The notes under the pieces: generated by a model
What the model saw: the letters and a program-made list of their open reading frames with translations, nothing else
Told to the model about the DNA's origin: nothing
Database searches by the model: none
Part shown: in pieces, positions 47,295 to 56,493 of the stretch
How the letters are laid out: each line of letters opens with the position of its first letter
Numbering within the stretch: the first letter of the stretch is position 1
Source of the DNA: Nodularia sphaerocarpa UHCC 0038
GTDB taxonomy: Bacteria; Cyanobacteriota; Cyanobacteriia; Cyanobacteriales; Nostocaceae
Assembly: GCF_022376295.1 (NCBI RefSeq)
Contig: NZ_CP060140.1
Span: 4,654,356-4,718,355 of the forward strand
Reading direction: 5' to 3'
Length of the DNA stretch: 64,000 nucleotides
Made by a program: the position numbers and the translations under genes

Positions 47295-48944
47295 ATGCTG
47301 AATTTAGTTTCAGCTAGCTGGGAAAGTGTTAGCACTCAACCAGTTAAGCAAAACCGGATTATTGCCGCCATTGACTTGGGAACTAATTCCCTACACATGG
47401 TAGTAGTCAAGATTGACCCGACCTTACCATCATTTCGGATTATTGCCAAAGAAAAAGAAACCGTCAGATTGGGTAATCGTGATATCGCCACTGGAGAACT
47501 GAAACCAGAAATCATTGACAAGGCGATTACCGCCCTCAGACGCTTTCAAGAAGTTGCCAAAACAGCCAATGCTGAAACAATCATCGCTGTAGCAACAAGC
47601 GCTGTGCGAGAAGCCCCCAATGGTCGAGATTTTCTGCACAGAGTAGAACTGGAGTTAGGTTTAAGCGTTGACTTGATTTCAGGTCAAGAAGAAGCCCGAC
47701 GCATCTATCTAGGTGTGCTGTCGGGGATGGAATTTAACAACCAACCCCATATCGTGGTTGATATTGGCGGTGGTTCTACAGAGTTAATTTTGGGCGATAG
47801 TCAAGAAGCCCGCAGTCTCACTAGTACAAAAGTTGGCGCTGTTAGACTCACTAGCGAGTTAATCACCACTGATCCCATCAGTGATGCGGAGTTTCAGTAT
47901 CTGCAAGCCTATGCAAGGGGGATGCTGGAACGTTCTGTTGAGGATGTGCTAGCAAATATCCAGTTTGGTGAATCTCCTCGTTTGGTGGGAACCTCTGGTA
48001 CGATTGAAACCCTGGCGATGATTCATGCACGGGAAAATTTAGATACTGTTCCTTCGACTCTGAATGGCTACCAGTTCAGCCTGAAGGACTTGGAGAATTG
48101 GGTATACCGCTTGCGGAAAATGACTAACTCGGAGATTTCTCATATACCGGGTATGCCAGATAAGCGGTCAGAAGTGATTCTGGCTGGCGCGGTGATCTTA
48201 CAGTCTGCTATGAGTTTGTTAGGTGTGCAATCAGTGACGGTGTGCGGGCGCGCCCTCCGGGAAGGCGTGATTGTGGATTGGATGTTAGCCCACGGTTTGA
48301 TTGAAGATCGACTGCGCTATCAAGGTTCAGTGCGGGAACGCAGTGTGCTGAAACAGGCTGATAAGTATCAGATCAATTTAGAACATAGCGATCGCGTGGC
48401 TTTATTTGCCTTGAGTTTATTTGACCAAACCCAAGGGAAGTTACACAATTGGGGAGTCAATGAGCGACAACTGTTATGGGCTGCGGCCATATTACATAAT
48501 TGCGGGCATTATATCAGCCATTCGTCTCACCACAAGCATTCCTACTATCTAGTTCGCAATAGTGAATTACTCGGCTATACTGAAACCGAGATTGAAATCA
48601 TTGCTAATTTAGCTCGTTATCACCGCAAATCACAGCCGAAGAAAAAACACGAAAATTACCGGAATTTACTGAGTAAACAGCATCGACAAATAGTCAGCCA
48701 ATTAAGTACGCTGTTGAGATTGGCAGTGGCATTGGATAGGCGACAAATTGGGGCGATCGCTCGTGTACAATGTGAGTTAAATCGTCATAGCCAGGAATTT
48801 AAACTGTGGATTTTTCCCTCGCAACCTGATGATGAATGCGCCTTAGAACTCTGGAGTTTAGATTATAAAAAACCAGTTTTTGAGGATGAATTTAAAGTTA
48901 AATTATTGGTAAATTTGACACAAAATCCTGGCGCTAGGATATAG
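47295..48944 (+). CDS. ppx: Exopolyphosphatase (Ppx/GppA family)
   Basis: 549 residues. The actin-like phosphatase domain (~20-325) starts AAIDLGTNSLHMVVV and has VDIGGGSTELILG (~154-166) and GTSGTIETLA (~234-243). A C-terminal HD-type helical domain (~345-500) includes LHNCGHYISHSSHHKHSYY. This two-domain form degrades polyphosphate from the end and may also hydrolyse pppGpp. It helps balance phosphate stores. Confidence 0.92.
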   Translation: MLNLVSASWESVSTQPVKQNRIIAAIDLGTNSLHMVVVKIDPTLPSFRIIAKEKETVRLGNRDIATGELKPEIIDKAITALRRFQEVAKTANAETIIAVATSAVREAPNGRDFLHRVELELGLSVDLISGQEEARRIYLGVLSGMEFNNQPHIVVDIGGGSTELILGDSQEARSLTSTKVGAVRLTSELITTDPISDAEFQYLQAYARGMLERSVEDVLANIQFGESPRLVGTSGTIETLAMIHARENLDTVPSTLNGYQFSLKDLENWVYRLRKMTNSEISHIPGMPDKRSEVILAGAVILQSAMSLLGVQSVTVCGRALREGVIVDWMLAHGLIEDRLRYQGSVRERSVLKQADKYQINLEHSDRVALFALSLFDQTQGKLHNWGVNERQLLWAAAILHNCGHYISHSSHHKHSYYLVRNSELLGYTETEIEIIANLARYHRKSQPKKKHENYRNLLSKQHRQIVSQLSTLLRLAVALDRRQIGAIARVQCELNRHSQEFKLWIFPSQPDDECALELWSLDYKKPVFEDEFKVKLLVNLTQNPGARI

Positions 48945-49168
48945 TTGCAATTCGATATTTGGGTGCGTTATAGTGTAACGCACCTACAAACCTATCTATA
49001 AATTTAACAAAAACACCTGAGTTTGATCTCTGAAATTGAAGAGGCGTAATTTTTGCTACTTTAATCTCTTCTTCTTCAAAGACGCTAAGGCGAACACAAA
49101 AGGTCATAGTTAGGTAAAATTGGGTAAACTAATTTTGGCATTTGTTAAACAAAGGCATCAGCAAACCC

Positions 49169-50185
49169 ATGCAACTGAAACTCAGTGCATCTAAATTTCC
49201 CTTCGCGCCCTTACTGTTAATAGCCCCGTTTTTCCTGTGGGGAACCGCAATGGTGGCGATGAAAAAAGTCATACCCCACACTACACCCCTATTTATGGCA
49301 GGTGTGCGATTGCTACCAGCTGGGGTGTTAATTTTGATTGCAGCAGTATATATGGATAAACCCCAACCCAAAGGTTGGTTAGCATGGCTATGGATTATTT
49401 TATTTGCCTTAATCGATGGGGCTTTATTTCAAGGTTTTTTGGCGGAGGGATTAGTCAGAACTAGTGCTGGGGTAGGATCTGTGATGATTGACTCCCAACC
49501 TTTGGCGGTGGCTTTGTTGTCTTTGTGGCTATTCCAAGAACATATTGGTTTGTGGGGATGGCTGGGATTAGGACTGGGAGTCATAGGCATTAGTTTAATT
49601 GGTTTGCCCGATGAGTTGATTTTTCAGTTTTTTGATGGAAACGTCAATGGAAGTATTGGCAATTGGCAAGATTTGTTTGCTAGTGGTGAATGGTTAATGC
49701 TGTTAGCCGCCCTCTCAATGGCTGCGGGAACGGTGATGATTCGCTTTGTGTGTAGGTATGCGGACCCGGTAACAGCTACGGGATGGCACATGGTTTTGGG
49801 GGGATTGCCGTTGTGGGGAATTTCAGCCGTTGCAGAATCTCAGCAGTGGGAGAATCTTGTTGCATCTGAATGGATTGCTTTGGGTTATGCTACAGTCTTT
49901 GGGAGTGCGATCGCCTATGGATTATTTTTCTATTTTGCTTCTAGTGGTAGTCTGACAAGTCTGAGTTCTCTGACCTTTCTGACTCCGGTGTTTGCCCTAT
50001 TATTTGGCAATCTCTTCCTCTCGGAAGTTCTCAGTTCCTTGCAGTGGGTGGGAGTAGGACTGACTTTAATCAGTATCTATCTCATTAACCAGCGCGATAA
50101 CTTGGCAAGACAGAATCACAAAGTGAGTGAGACAGAAGAAACTACACAGCAAGCACCAGTGTTAGAAGCATCTGCTCGTAAATAA
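49169..50185 (+). CDS. EamA/RhaT family transporter (DMT superfamily)
   Basis: 338 residues from the ATG at 49169; a TTG at 49142 is unlikely. Ten membrane helices in two EamA repeats: the first begins LLIAPFFLWGTAMVAMKK (~15-32), the second LAALSMAAGTVMIRFV (~180-195) and ends WVGVGLTLISIYLINQR. There is an ~30-residue hydrophilic C-terminal tail. Such proteins export amino acids or other metabolites; the substrate is unknown. Stand-alone on the plus strand, 224 bp after ppx. Confidence 0.88.
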   Translation: MQLKLSASKFPFAPLLLIAPFFLWGTAMVAMKKVIPHTTPLFMAGVRLLPAGVLILIAAVYMDKPQPKGWLAWLWIILFALIDGALFQGFLAEGLVRTSAGVGSVMIDSQPLAVALLSLWLFQEHIGLWGWLGLGLGVIGISLIGLPDELIFQFFDGNVNGSIGNWQDLFASGEWLMLLAALSMAAGTVMIRFVCRYADPVTATGWHMVLGGLPLWGISAVAESQQWENLVASEWIALGYATVFGSAIAYGLFFYFASSGSLTSLSSLTFLTPVFALLFGNLFLSEVLSSLQWVGVGLTLISIYLINQRDNLARQNHKVSETEETTQQAPVLEASARK

Positions 50186-50295
50186 ATTAGTAAGTTTAAT
50201 GTTTTTTCTGTTACCTTAAAAGTTAACATTTGAGCATCTTAAAGTTATTGTGGAATCGATAACTTCAATAGCACATTCAGGCTGAAACTGACAAT

Positions 50296-51513
50296 ATGAG
50301 GCTATGCCATTCCTCAATTCTGATTTTTACCTGTTTTACTTGCCTGGGTTTGTACCCGCATCGCGCAAGTACGGCAACATCTAACCTAGCATCCTCAGAA
50401 ATTGCACAAGCAAGTTCAACAATCTCTGTTCTCCAGACTTTTCTCATCCGGGGTAGTCAAGGGGCAGATGTCAAGGGATTGCAAACCGAATTAAAGCATT
50501 TAGGATACTACGATGATGAGATAGATGGACTGTATGGGCAAAATACGCAAAATGCTGTAGTTCAGTTTCAGAAATTCCGAAATTTAAACAGAACAGATGG
50601 TCTGGCTGATTTGACAACTAGGCAGAGCATAAAAACAGCTGCGGCAGAAAAAAATTTCTTTGCTGCCTCTTCTGTTTCCACTTTGGCACAAACAACGCAG
50701 CCGCAACCAAGCCCAACGCAATCAAGCCCAACACAATCAAGCCCAACACAATCAAGCCAGCGAGGGTTTATTTGGTGGTCGTTATTGGGTCTGGGAATTA
50801 TCGGAACTATTGGCGCACTGCTGTTCCTGGTGAAATGGTTTGGTCAAAGCAAAGTTGAGTCAAAATCTACAAATACAGAATTTAGAGCTTCGAGTTCTGG
50901 TAACAAAAACCAGGTCAAGCAACCGTCGCCAGAGTTGCAAAACAACTCAAACCCGCAGCAGGAGAATCATGTATCTGTAATTAGTCCACAAACCCCAAAA
51001 ACATCAATTACCACATCAGTATTACCACCTGAAACTACTTCCCGTCTGGCTAAACTCAGTATTATTGATGAACTGATTCAGGACTTACGCAGTAGCGATC
51101 GCACCAAGCGCCGCAAGGCTATTTGGAGTTTGGGTCAGCAAGGCGACTCACGGGCAATTCAGCCACTGGTAGACTTGATGATTGATGCCGATTCTCAACA
51201 ACGTAGTTTAATTTTGGCATCTTTGGCAGAAATTAACGCTCGCGCACTCAAACCCATGAACCGTGCTTTGGCAATTTCATTGCAAGATGAAAGTCCACAA
51301 GTGCGACAAAATGCCATTCGTGACCTGACTCGCGTTTATGACATGATGACTCAAATGAGCCAGATGTTAGCCCACGCGGTGGAAGACCAGGATGCCGATG
51401 TGCAGAATACGGCAAAGTATGCGCTCAATCAGATGAATAAAATGCGGGTGTTACCCAATCAACCGAGTCTACCTGAAGATAATCGCAAAAAGCCAGAACA
51501 GAAGAAGTTATAA
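50296..51513 (+). CDS. Peptidoglycan-binding/HEAT-repeat membrane protein
   Basis: 405 residues in four parts. A signal peptide (~1-25) is followed by a peptidoglycan-binding domain 1 (~52-115, RGSQGADVKGLQTELKHLGY). Then come four SSPTQ-type repeats (~137-155) leading into one membrane helix (~159-179). After the membrane comes a linker and a HEAT-like domain (~255-395, RRKAIWSLGQQGDSRAIQPL). The arrangement would link the cell wall with a cytoplasmic protein-binding domain. Function unknown. Its stop overlaps the DUF2141 gene stop on the opposite strand by 6 bp. Confidence 0.8.
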   Translation: MRLCHSSILIFTCFTCLGLYPHRASTATSNLASSEIAQASSTISVLQTFLIRGSQGADVKGLQTELKHLGYYDDEIDGLYGQNTQNAVVQFQKFRNLNRTDGLADLTTRQSIKTAAAEKNFFAASSVSTLAQTTQPQPSPTQSSPTQSSPTQSSQRGFIWWSLLGLGIIGTIGALLFLVKWFGQSKVESKSTNTEFRASSSGNKNQVKQPSPELQNNSNPQQENHVSVISPQTPKTSITTSVLPPETTSRLAKLSIIDELIQDLRSSDRTKRRKAIWSLGQQGDSRAIQPLVDLMIDADSQQRSLILASLAEINARALKPMNRALAISLQDESPQVRQNAIRDLTRVYDMMTQMSQMLAHAVEDQDADVQNTAKYALNQMNKMRVLPNQPSLPEDNRKKPEQKKL

Positions 51514-51963
51514 ATATTTCAACTGGATTTGGATAACTGTATTTGGGCCTGCTAACAAAAAAGCGGCATCCTTGAATTGAGGAGGACTGGTGCGAACTTC
51601 TGGGTTTCGCGAAAACCCAAAGCCTTCGATGGGCATACCAAGGTTATTACGATTGAGGATTTGGTCTTTATTCTGATCATGGATAACGGCAACAGCATAA
51701 CTACCAGCTTGTAAGTTATCAAAAGTAACTTTTAAGGAGTTGTCGGCAATCTTAGTACACTGTTTTTTGAGTACGCGATCGCTATTGCTGGGAAATCCTT
51801 GACTATTAGCAAATATGCTCACACACACCTGTCCTTCTGTGTTTCTCAATCCATCAATTTCCACAGTGAGATTTCCCTTAAAATTCGCTCTAGCACTCAA
51901 TGTCCCAGCCAAATTTCCCATAACTGCCAGTAGTATCACACTCAGTCCCAATTTTTTAAACAT
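51508..51963 (-). CDS. DUF2141 exported protein
   Basis: 151 residues. Signal peptide (~1-26, cleavage after LSARA). The mature domain carries the DUF2141 pattern: LTVEIDGLRNTEGQVCVSIF at the start, LQAGSYAVAVIHDQNKDQILNRN (~94-116), then GMPIEGFGFSRNP. A single beta-sandwich domain, periplasmic or secreted, unknown function. A TTTGACT-type heptamer array lies just upstream of the ATG. Confidence 0.85.
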   Translation of the reverse strand: MFKKLGLSVILLAVMGNLAGTLSARANFKGNLTVEIDGLRNTEGQVCVSIFANSQGFPSNSDRVLKKQCTKIADNSLKVTFDNLQAGSYAVAVIHDQNKDQILNRNNLGMPIEGFGFSRNPEVRTSPPQFKDAAFLLAGPNTVIQIQLKYL

Positions 51964-51967
51964 AAGA

Positions 51968-51996
51968 TTTTTGACTTTTGACTTTTAACTTTTGAC
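51968..51996. repeat. TTTGACT heptamer array upstream of the DUF2141 start
   Basis: Four units TTTGACT/TTTAACT beginning five bases from the ATG at 51963. Another gene edge occupied by a 7-bp repeat. Confidence 0.8.
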
Positions 51997-52012
51997 GAAC
52001 GCGCCAGCCATG

Positions 52013-53374
52013 TTAGTCCTTTGCTACTGGTATTTTAATAATGAACTCAGTTCCTTGTCCCTGGGTAGATACACAGTTTAGTTGTCCACCATGTTTTTCC
52101 ACCACAATTTGATAACTGATAGATAGTCCCAAGCCAGTTCCTTTACCGACGGGTTTAGTCGTAAAAAATGGGTCAAACAATCGCTGTTTAAAATTATCTG
52201 GTATGCCCGTCCCATTATCAGTTATGTGAATTTCTATCCAGTTTCCGCCAATGACTTGAGTACAAATTTCAATTGTGGGAGGGTCATTTTTTTTGCCATT
52301 GACTATGGACTCTTCCAAGGCATCTATGGCATTGTTTAAGATATTCATAAATACCTGATTTAGTAGCCCAGGGTAACACTCCACTAAAGGTAAAGTTCCG
52401 TATGATTTGATCAGGGTAATGTTCTCAATGGTTTTCGGCTTTTTCAGGCGACTTTGTAAAATTAGCAGGGTACTATCCATACCTTCATGGATATCAACTG
52501 TTTTTTTGTCAGCTTCATCAAGGCGGGAAAAATTTTTTAATGATCGCACGATCTGCTCGATGCGATCGCAGCCAATATCCATAGAATTAAGCAGATTAGG
52601 AAGGTCTGCTGTTAAAAACTCCAGTTCAATTTGATTAATCTTAGTTTGAATTTCTGCTACTGGATGAGGATAGTACTGTTGGTACAGGCTGATCAGGTGC
52701 AGTAATTTCTGACTGTAGTCTTTAGCATAAACCAAATTACCACTAATAAAATTAACTGGGTTGTTGATTTCGTGAGCAACACCAGCAACTAATTGACCTA
52801 AAGCCGCCATTTTGTCATTCTGTAGTAATCGGCTATAGTTGTGCTGGAGATCATCAAAACCTGCCTTGGCTACTTTTGATTGTTCCTCTACACGCTGTAA
52901 CTGAGTCTGTGTTAAGGTGTGAATTTCGGTGTTCGCTAATAGTAACTGATGAAAATCCAGTAATCCATGATCACCAGATTCAGTTGCCACTATAATTGGC
53001 TCATAAACAAGTTTAGGCGATCGCTCCAACGCTGTCTGAGTAGCTTTGACAATGGGTATATTTCCCACTAAGATAAATATCTCTGGACGAAGAAATTTAT
53101 AAAGATGTTGAATAGGTCGCTTAGAAAAAAGCCCAAAACTAAAGGGGCGGCTCATGTGTTCAAAAAATATCGTCCGCGACATCATCCCCTGATAAGAATT
53201 ATTTTTAGTCAAAATAATTCCTGGGAGTAGAGGTTGTTGCTCAAAAAGTTTAGTTAATTCATTTACTGGACGTTCTAGCTCAATCTGAATCTTCCACAGG
53301 GGTAATTCTTGCAAAGTTGACTCTAATCGCAGATTTAGCTCGTTGGCATTTGTGATGCTACGCGTAGCCAGCAT
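52013..53374 (-). CDS. Sensor histidine kinase
   Basis: 453 residues from the ATG at 53374; a TTG at 53428 is less likely. The N-terminal ~170 residues form a CBS-like sensory region with PGIILTKNNSYQGMMSRTIFFEHMSRPFS, a pattern found in several cyanobacterial signalling proteins. A short coiled coil (~185-210) leads to the kinase: H-box VAHEINNPVNFI (~216-227), N-box NILNNAIDAL, G1 DNGTGIPD and G2 GKGTGLGLSI (~420-429). No membrane helix, so it is cytosolic. No response regulator gene is adjacent. Confidence 0.9.
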   Translation of the reverse strand: MLATRSITNANELNLRLESTLQELPLWKIQIELERPVNELTKLFEQQPLLPGIILTKNNSYQGMMSRTIFFEHMSRPFSFGLFSKRPIQHLYKFLRPEIFILVGNIPIVKATQTALERSPKLVYEPIIVATESGDHGLLDFHQLLLANTEIHTLTQTQLQRVEEQSKVAKAGFDDLQHNYSRLLQNDKMAALGQLVAGVAHEINNPVNFISGNLVYAKDYSQKLLHLISLYQQYYPHPVAEIQTKINQIELEFLTADLPNLLNSMDIGCDRIEQIVRSLKNFSRLDEADKKTVDIHEGMDSTLLILQSRLKKPKTIENITLIKSYGTLPLVECYPGLLNQVFMNILNNAIDALEESIVNGKKNDPPTIEICTQVIGGNWIEIHITDNGTGIPDNFKQRLFDPFFTTKPVGKGTGLGLSISYQIVVEKHGGQLNCVSTQGQGTEFIIKIPVAKD

Positions 53375-53712
53375 AGTTGAAATCCTTTGCCCTTTAGGTA
53401 ATATTATTCTACTCCTGGTCGGGAACAACCATTTTGATAGTTGCCCTGCAAATTACTACTTCTAGTAATATTGCCATATTTAGTCTTCCCAAATTTAGCT
53501 TAAAAATTGATATATTTGGCAATTTTCTGATTTGGGGCTGATGAATTTTTCATAAAAAGTCCTGACATCAAAGCTTTCAAATAAATAATATTTATTCGCC
53601 GTAATTGCACACTAAATTATCAAAAAAGTCAAGTATATATTATACTTACATAAAATAATATTAGTTATGAGTTATAGTTTTCAGTTATAGCTCTAACAAT
53701 AATTCATTTTTT
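53375..53712. other. AT-rich region upstream of the histidine kinase gene
   Basis: About 340 bp, very AT-rich, no gene. The kinase promoter should lie here, but I could not single out a site. Confidence 0.35.
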
Positions 53713-53823
53713 GGCGTTGCCCAAACCAAGTATGAATTTAAATGTAGAGACGTTCCATGGAACGTCTCTACAGGGGTTTTGACATCATCACAAATCCTGT
53801 TCATGCTTCAAATCAGCAACGCC
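53713..53823. mobile_element. MITE-like element, family A, copy 3, with a nested palindrome
   Basis: Ends GGCGTTGCCCAAAC (left) and the complement of GGCGTTGCTGATT (right), with inner AGTATGAAT and TTCATGCT motifs, as in the copies at 3359 and 16522. The perfect 30-bp palindrome 53743-53772 lies in its centre, so one repeat type has inserted into another. It is 50 bp before the LD-carboxypeptidase gene. Confidence 0.65.
53743..53772. repeat. Perfect 30-bp palindrome, copy 3
   Basis: TGTAGAGACGTTCCA followed by its exact reverse complement. Differs from the copy at 12575 only in the centre (CCATGG instead of GCATGC). Confidence 0.85.
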
Positions 53824-53873
53824 CATTTTTTTATCTTGGTTAATCTGTAGTTTTGAATTATAGTAAATTATTT

Positions 53874-54773
53874 ATGCAATCTAAGATATTACCCCCACCC
53901 CTACAACCTGGTGATTTATTAAGAGTAATTGCTCCTAGTGGTGCGTTACGAGAATTTGAAGCATTTGGACGAAGTGTAGAAATTTGGCGATCGCGTGGTT
54001 ATCGAGTGGAAATTATGCCAAAATTGGCTGATAAATGGGGATATTTAGCTGCAAAAGACGAGTTTCGTCGCGAACAGTTAACCATAGCCTGGTCAGATTC
54101 AGATTGTCGTGGTATTCTCTGCACCAGGGGCGGATTTGGTAGCACCCGCATTTTGGAAAATTGGAGTTGGGATCTCAACTCAGCACCACCAAAATGGCTG
54201 ATTGGGTTTTCTGACATTACAGCTTTGTTATGGAGTCTTTACACAGCAGGTATTTCCAGTGTTCATGCTCCTGTACTGACTACTCTAGCTGATGAAACAG
54301 ATTGGTCGATTGAGCGATTATTCAATTTTTTAGAAGGTCGCCCTATCCCTCCTCTGGTGGGTTGTCCTTGGGGCGGTGGAATTGCTACTGGTCTGTTACT
54401 ACCAGGTAATCTAACTGTAACAACTCATCTTTTAGCTACATCTATCATACCACATTTGAATGATGTGATTTTGGCATGGGAGGATGTTACAGAAGTACCC
54501 TATCGCATTGACCGAATGCTGACACAGTGGCGTTTAAGTGGTGTTTTATCAAAAGTCCGTGGTATTGCCTTGGGTAGCTTTACTCAATGCGAACCACCGC
54601 CAAATGTGCCTAGTTTCAGTGTTGAAGAAGTCCTACGCGATCGCCTGGGTGATTTAGGCATTCCCATTGTATCAGATTTACCCTTTGGTCATGGCAGCCC
54701 CAATGCAGCTTTACCCGTTGGTGTATTAGCCACATTGGATGCAGATCAGGGTACTTTGAGCATTTGTCATTAG
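53874..54773 (+). CDS. LD-carboxypeptidase (S66 family)
   Basis: 299 residues from the ATG at 53874. S66 motifs: RVIAPSGAL at ~17, the nucleophile Ser in IGFSDITALL (~110-119), a Glu in WEDVTE (~204-209) and a His in LPFGHG (~271-276). It removes the terminal D-alanine from tetrapeptide stems in peptidoglycan recycling; some relatives (MccF) give microcin resistance. No immunity genes are nearby, so the wall role is preferred. Its TAG stop is inside a GTCATTA-type repeat. Confidence 0.9.
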   Translation: MQSKILPPPLQPGDLLRVIAPSGALREFEAFGRSVEIWRSRGYRVEIMPKLADKWGYLAAKDEFRREQLTIAWSDSDCRGILCTRGGFGSTRILENWSWDLNSAPPKWLIGFSDITALLWSLYTAGISSVHAPVLTTLADETDWSIERLFNFLEGRPIPPLVGCPWGGGIATGLLLPGNLTVTTHLLATSIIPHLNDVILAWEDVTEVPYRIDRMLTQWRLSGVLSKVRGIALGSFTQCEPPPNVPSFSVEEVLRDRLGDLGIPIVSDLPFGHGSPNAALPVGVLATLDADQGTLSICH

Positions 54774-54837
54774 TCATTTGTCATTAGTTATGGGGAAGTG
54801 ACAATCTTTCTCCCCACTCCCCATTCCCCACTCCCCG
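54766..54837. repeat. Heptamer arrays between LD-carboxypeptidase and hsp70-like genes
   Basis: Three GTCATTA/GTCATTT units (54768-54788), the first of which supplies the TAG stop of the LD-carboxypeptidase gene. After that come CCCCACT/CCCCATT units (54813-54837), ending 2 bp from the stop codon of the convergent Hsp70-like gene. Both stop codons thus touch a heptamer array. Confidence 0.8.
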
Positions 54838-54839
54838 AT

Positions 54840-56435
54840 TTAACTTAATTGGGCGACGAGTTGATTTTCTAAAAGCGTTTCATTGGTTAACAAGTCCTCA
54901 ACTGTGATGCGTAAAAAACGTTGTTCGTCTACTTGAAACAATATTTTAATGCGATCGCTTCCCGGAAATCCCGGTGGTGTCAGTTGAGCGATAGTTCTCG
55001 CACCTGCTTGATCATTCAGGGGTTTCACACTGATTGTATCTGCTTCTCGGCGGCGAGTAATTAAGCGATCGCCATCAAAATAAACTTCGGTACTAACTGC
55101 TTCATCTCCCAATTCCCCAATAATTAACTCAATGCTGGGTTGATTTTCTAAAGATGCGCCTAAAACTAATTCCACTGGCTGAATCATTGGGTAAGCCTGT
55201 CCAGTTTTGATGATAGAATGCCAATTGTGGCGACCTTTGCGGCGGTCCCAATAGCGCACACCGTAACTATGATAGAGAAAATCTTTGATTTCCATCCCTT
55301 GGGCTAACTGTAACGCACCTTGAGCGATCGCCTCAAAAGGACGTTCACAGCGAATTTTTTCCGGCTCAAAATACTGTTTTACCCATGTCTGCACTGTCGG
55401 TAATTGCACAGTCCCACCAACTAACAACACGGCGTTAATATCTGCCATTTCTATCCCCTGTCGTCGCGCTTGCTGTAATAAACTCGTCATCGACTCATCT
55501 AATTGAGCAAAAAATCCTTTTTCTTTGAGGATGTCGTCTAAAACTTCGCGGTTGAGTGACAATTCATAGCTTTCAAAATTCTCGTCGTCAAAATAAACTT
55601 CACTAGCTTGGTTTTGGGTTGATAGCTGAATTTTTACCCGTTCGGCTAATCTTGTCGTCAAAGGTGTCACCGCTATTCCTAGAGTTTTGGCAAAGTAATC
55701 TGCTAACCAATCATCAATATCAGAACCGCCCAGATTCTGCCCTGCTTTGGCTAATACACGGGCTATTTTAGGTTTTTGGCGTGAATTTTCACCGAGGGAT
55801 TTATTCCCCCATTTGAGGAGAAAACCGACAGGCTTTTGATTCTGCACACTTTGATCTAAGCGCACCAGAGATAAGTCTAATGTACCACCGCCAAAGTCAA
55901 TTACTAAAAGAATTTCTTGGTCTGCTAAACCATAACCCAAAGCTGCTGCGGTGGGTTCGTCTACCATCTGCACTCTTTCCACCGGGAGAGCTTGACAAAC
56001 TTTGCTTAACCAGTGACGATAAGCTTCAAAGCTGTCTACGGGTACTGTTAAGATTAGAGAGTCTAAACCTCCCTGGATAGGAATCAGTTTTTCAATTACC
56101 TGTGTGAGAAATAATTGCCCTACTTGCTCAAAGGTGATATTCTGTCCATCTAGTTCTGGTAGGAAACCTTGAATATCAGCACCAATTCCCCGTTTGAAGC
56201 TGCGGAAAAATCGCCTGTCGTTTTTGAGGTCAAGACCGCGATCGCGTACTTCTTGCCCTACTAAGACTTTACCCTGTGTTGCTTCTTCTATATACACTAG
56301 GCTGGGAATTAGTGGCGGGTTAAGGCTTTGCTGAATTGATAACCCCGGTATAGTCAGGGTTTCCGGTTGTTGGGTGACGGGGTTCCAGCGAGCAATAACT
56401 GTGTTGCTTGTACCAAAATCGATAGCGATCGCCAT
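54840..56435 (-). CDS. Hsp70-family protein (DnaK-like ATPase, short form)
   Basis: 531 residues. The actin-like ATPase part has phosphate 1 AIDFGTSNTVIARW (~4-17), VDEPTAAALGYG (~158-169), phosphate 2 IDFGGGTLDLSLV (~174-186) and the adenosine loop LLVGGTVQLP (~337-346). The following ~150 residues are a beta-type region, but the helical lid of DnaK is missing. It resembles the HscA/YegD-like divergent Hsp70s of cyanobacteria. Clients are unknown. No dnaJ or grpE is nearby. Confidence 0.88.
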   Translation of the reverse strand: MAIAIDFGTSNTVIARWNPVTQQPETLTIPGLSIQQSLNPPLIPSLVYIEEATQGKVLVGQEVRDRGLDLKNDRRFFRSFKRGIGADIQGFLPELDGQNITFEQVGQLFLTQVIEKLIPIQGGLDSLILTVPVDSFEAYRHWLSKVCQALPVERVQMVDEPTAAALGYGLADQEILLVIDFGGGTLDLSLVRLDQSVQNQKPVGFLLKWGNKSLGENSRQKPKIARVLAKAGQNLGGSDIDDWLADYFAKTLGIAVTPLTTRLAERVKIQLSTQNQASEVYFDDENFESYELSLNREVLDDILKEKGFFAQLDESMTSLLQQARRQGIEMADINAVLLVGGTVQLPTVQTWVKQYFEPEKIRCERPFEAIAQGALQLAQGMEIKDFLYHSYGVRYWDRRKGRHNWHSIIKTGQAYPMIQPVELVLGASLENQPSIELIIGELGDEAVSTEVYFDGDRLITRRREADTISVKPLNDQAGARTIAQLTPPGFPGSDRIKILFQVDEQRFLRITVEDLLTNETLLENQLVAQLS

Positions 56436-56493
56436 ATTCGTTTAATTATCTCACGCAAAGGCGCAAAGGCGCAAAGTGTTTTTTTAAGTGATA

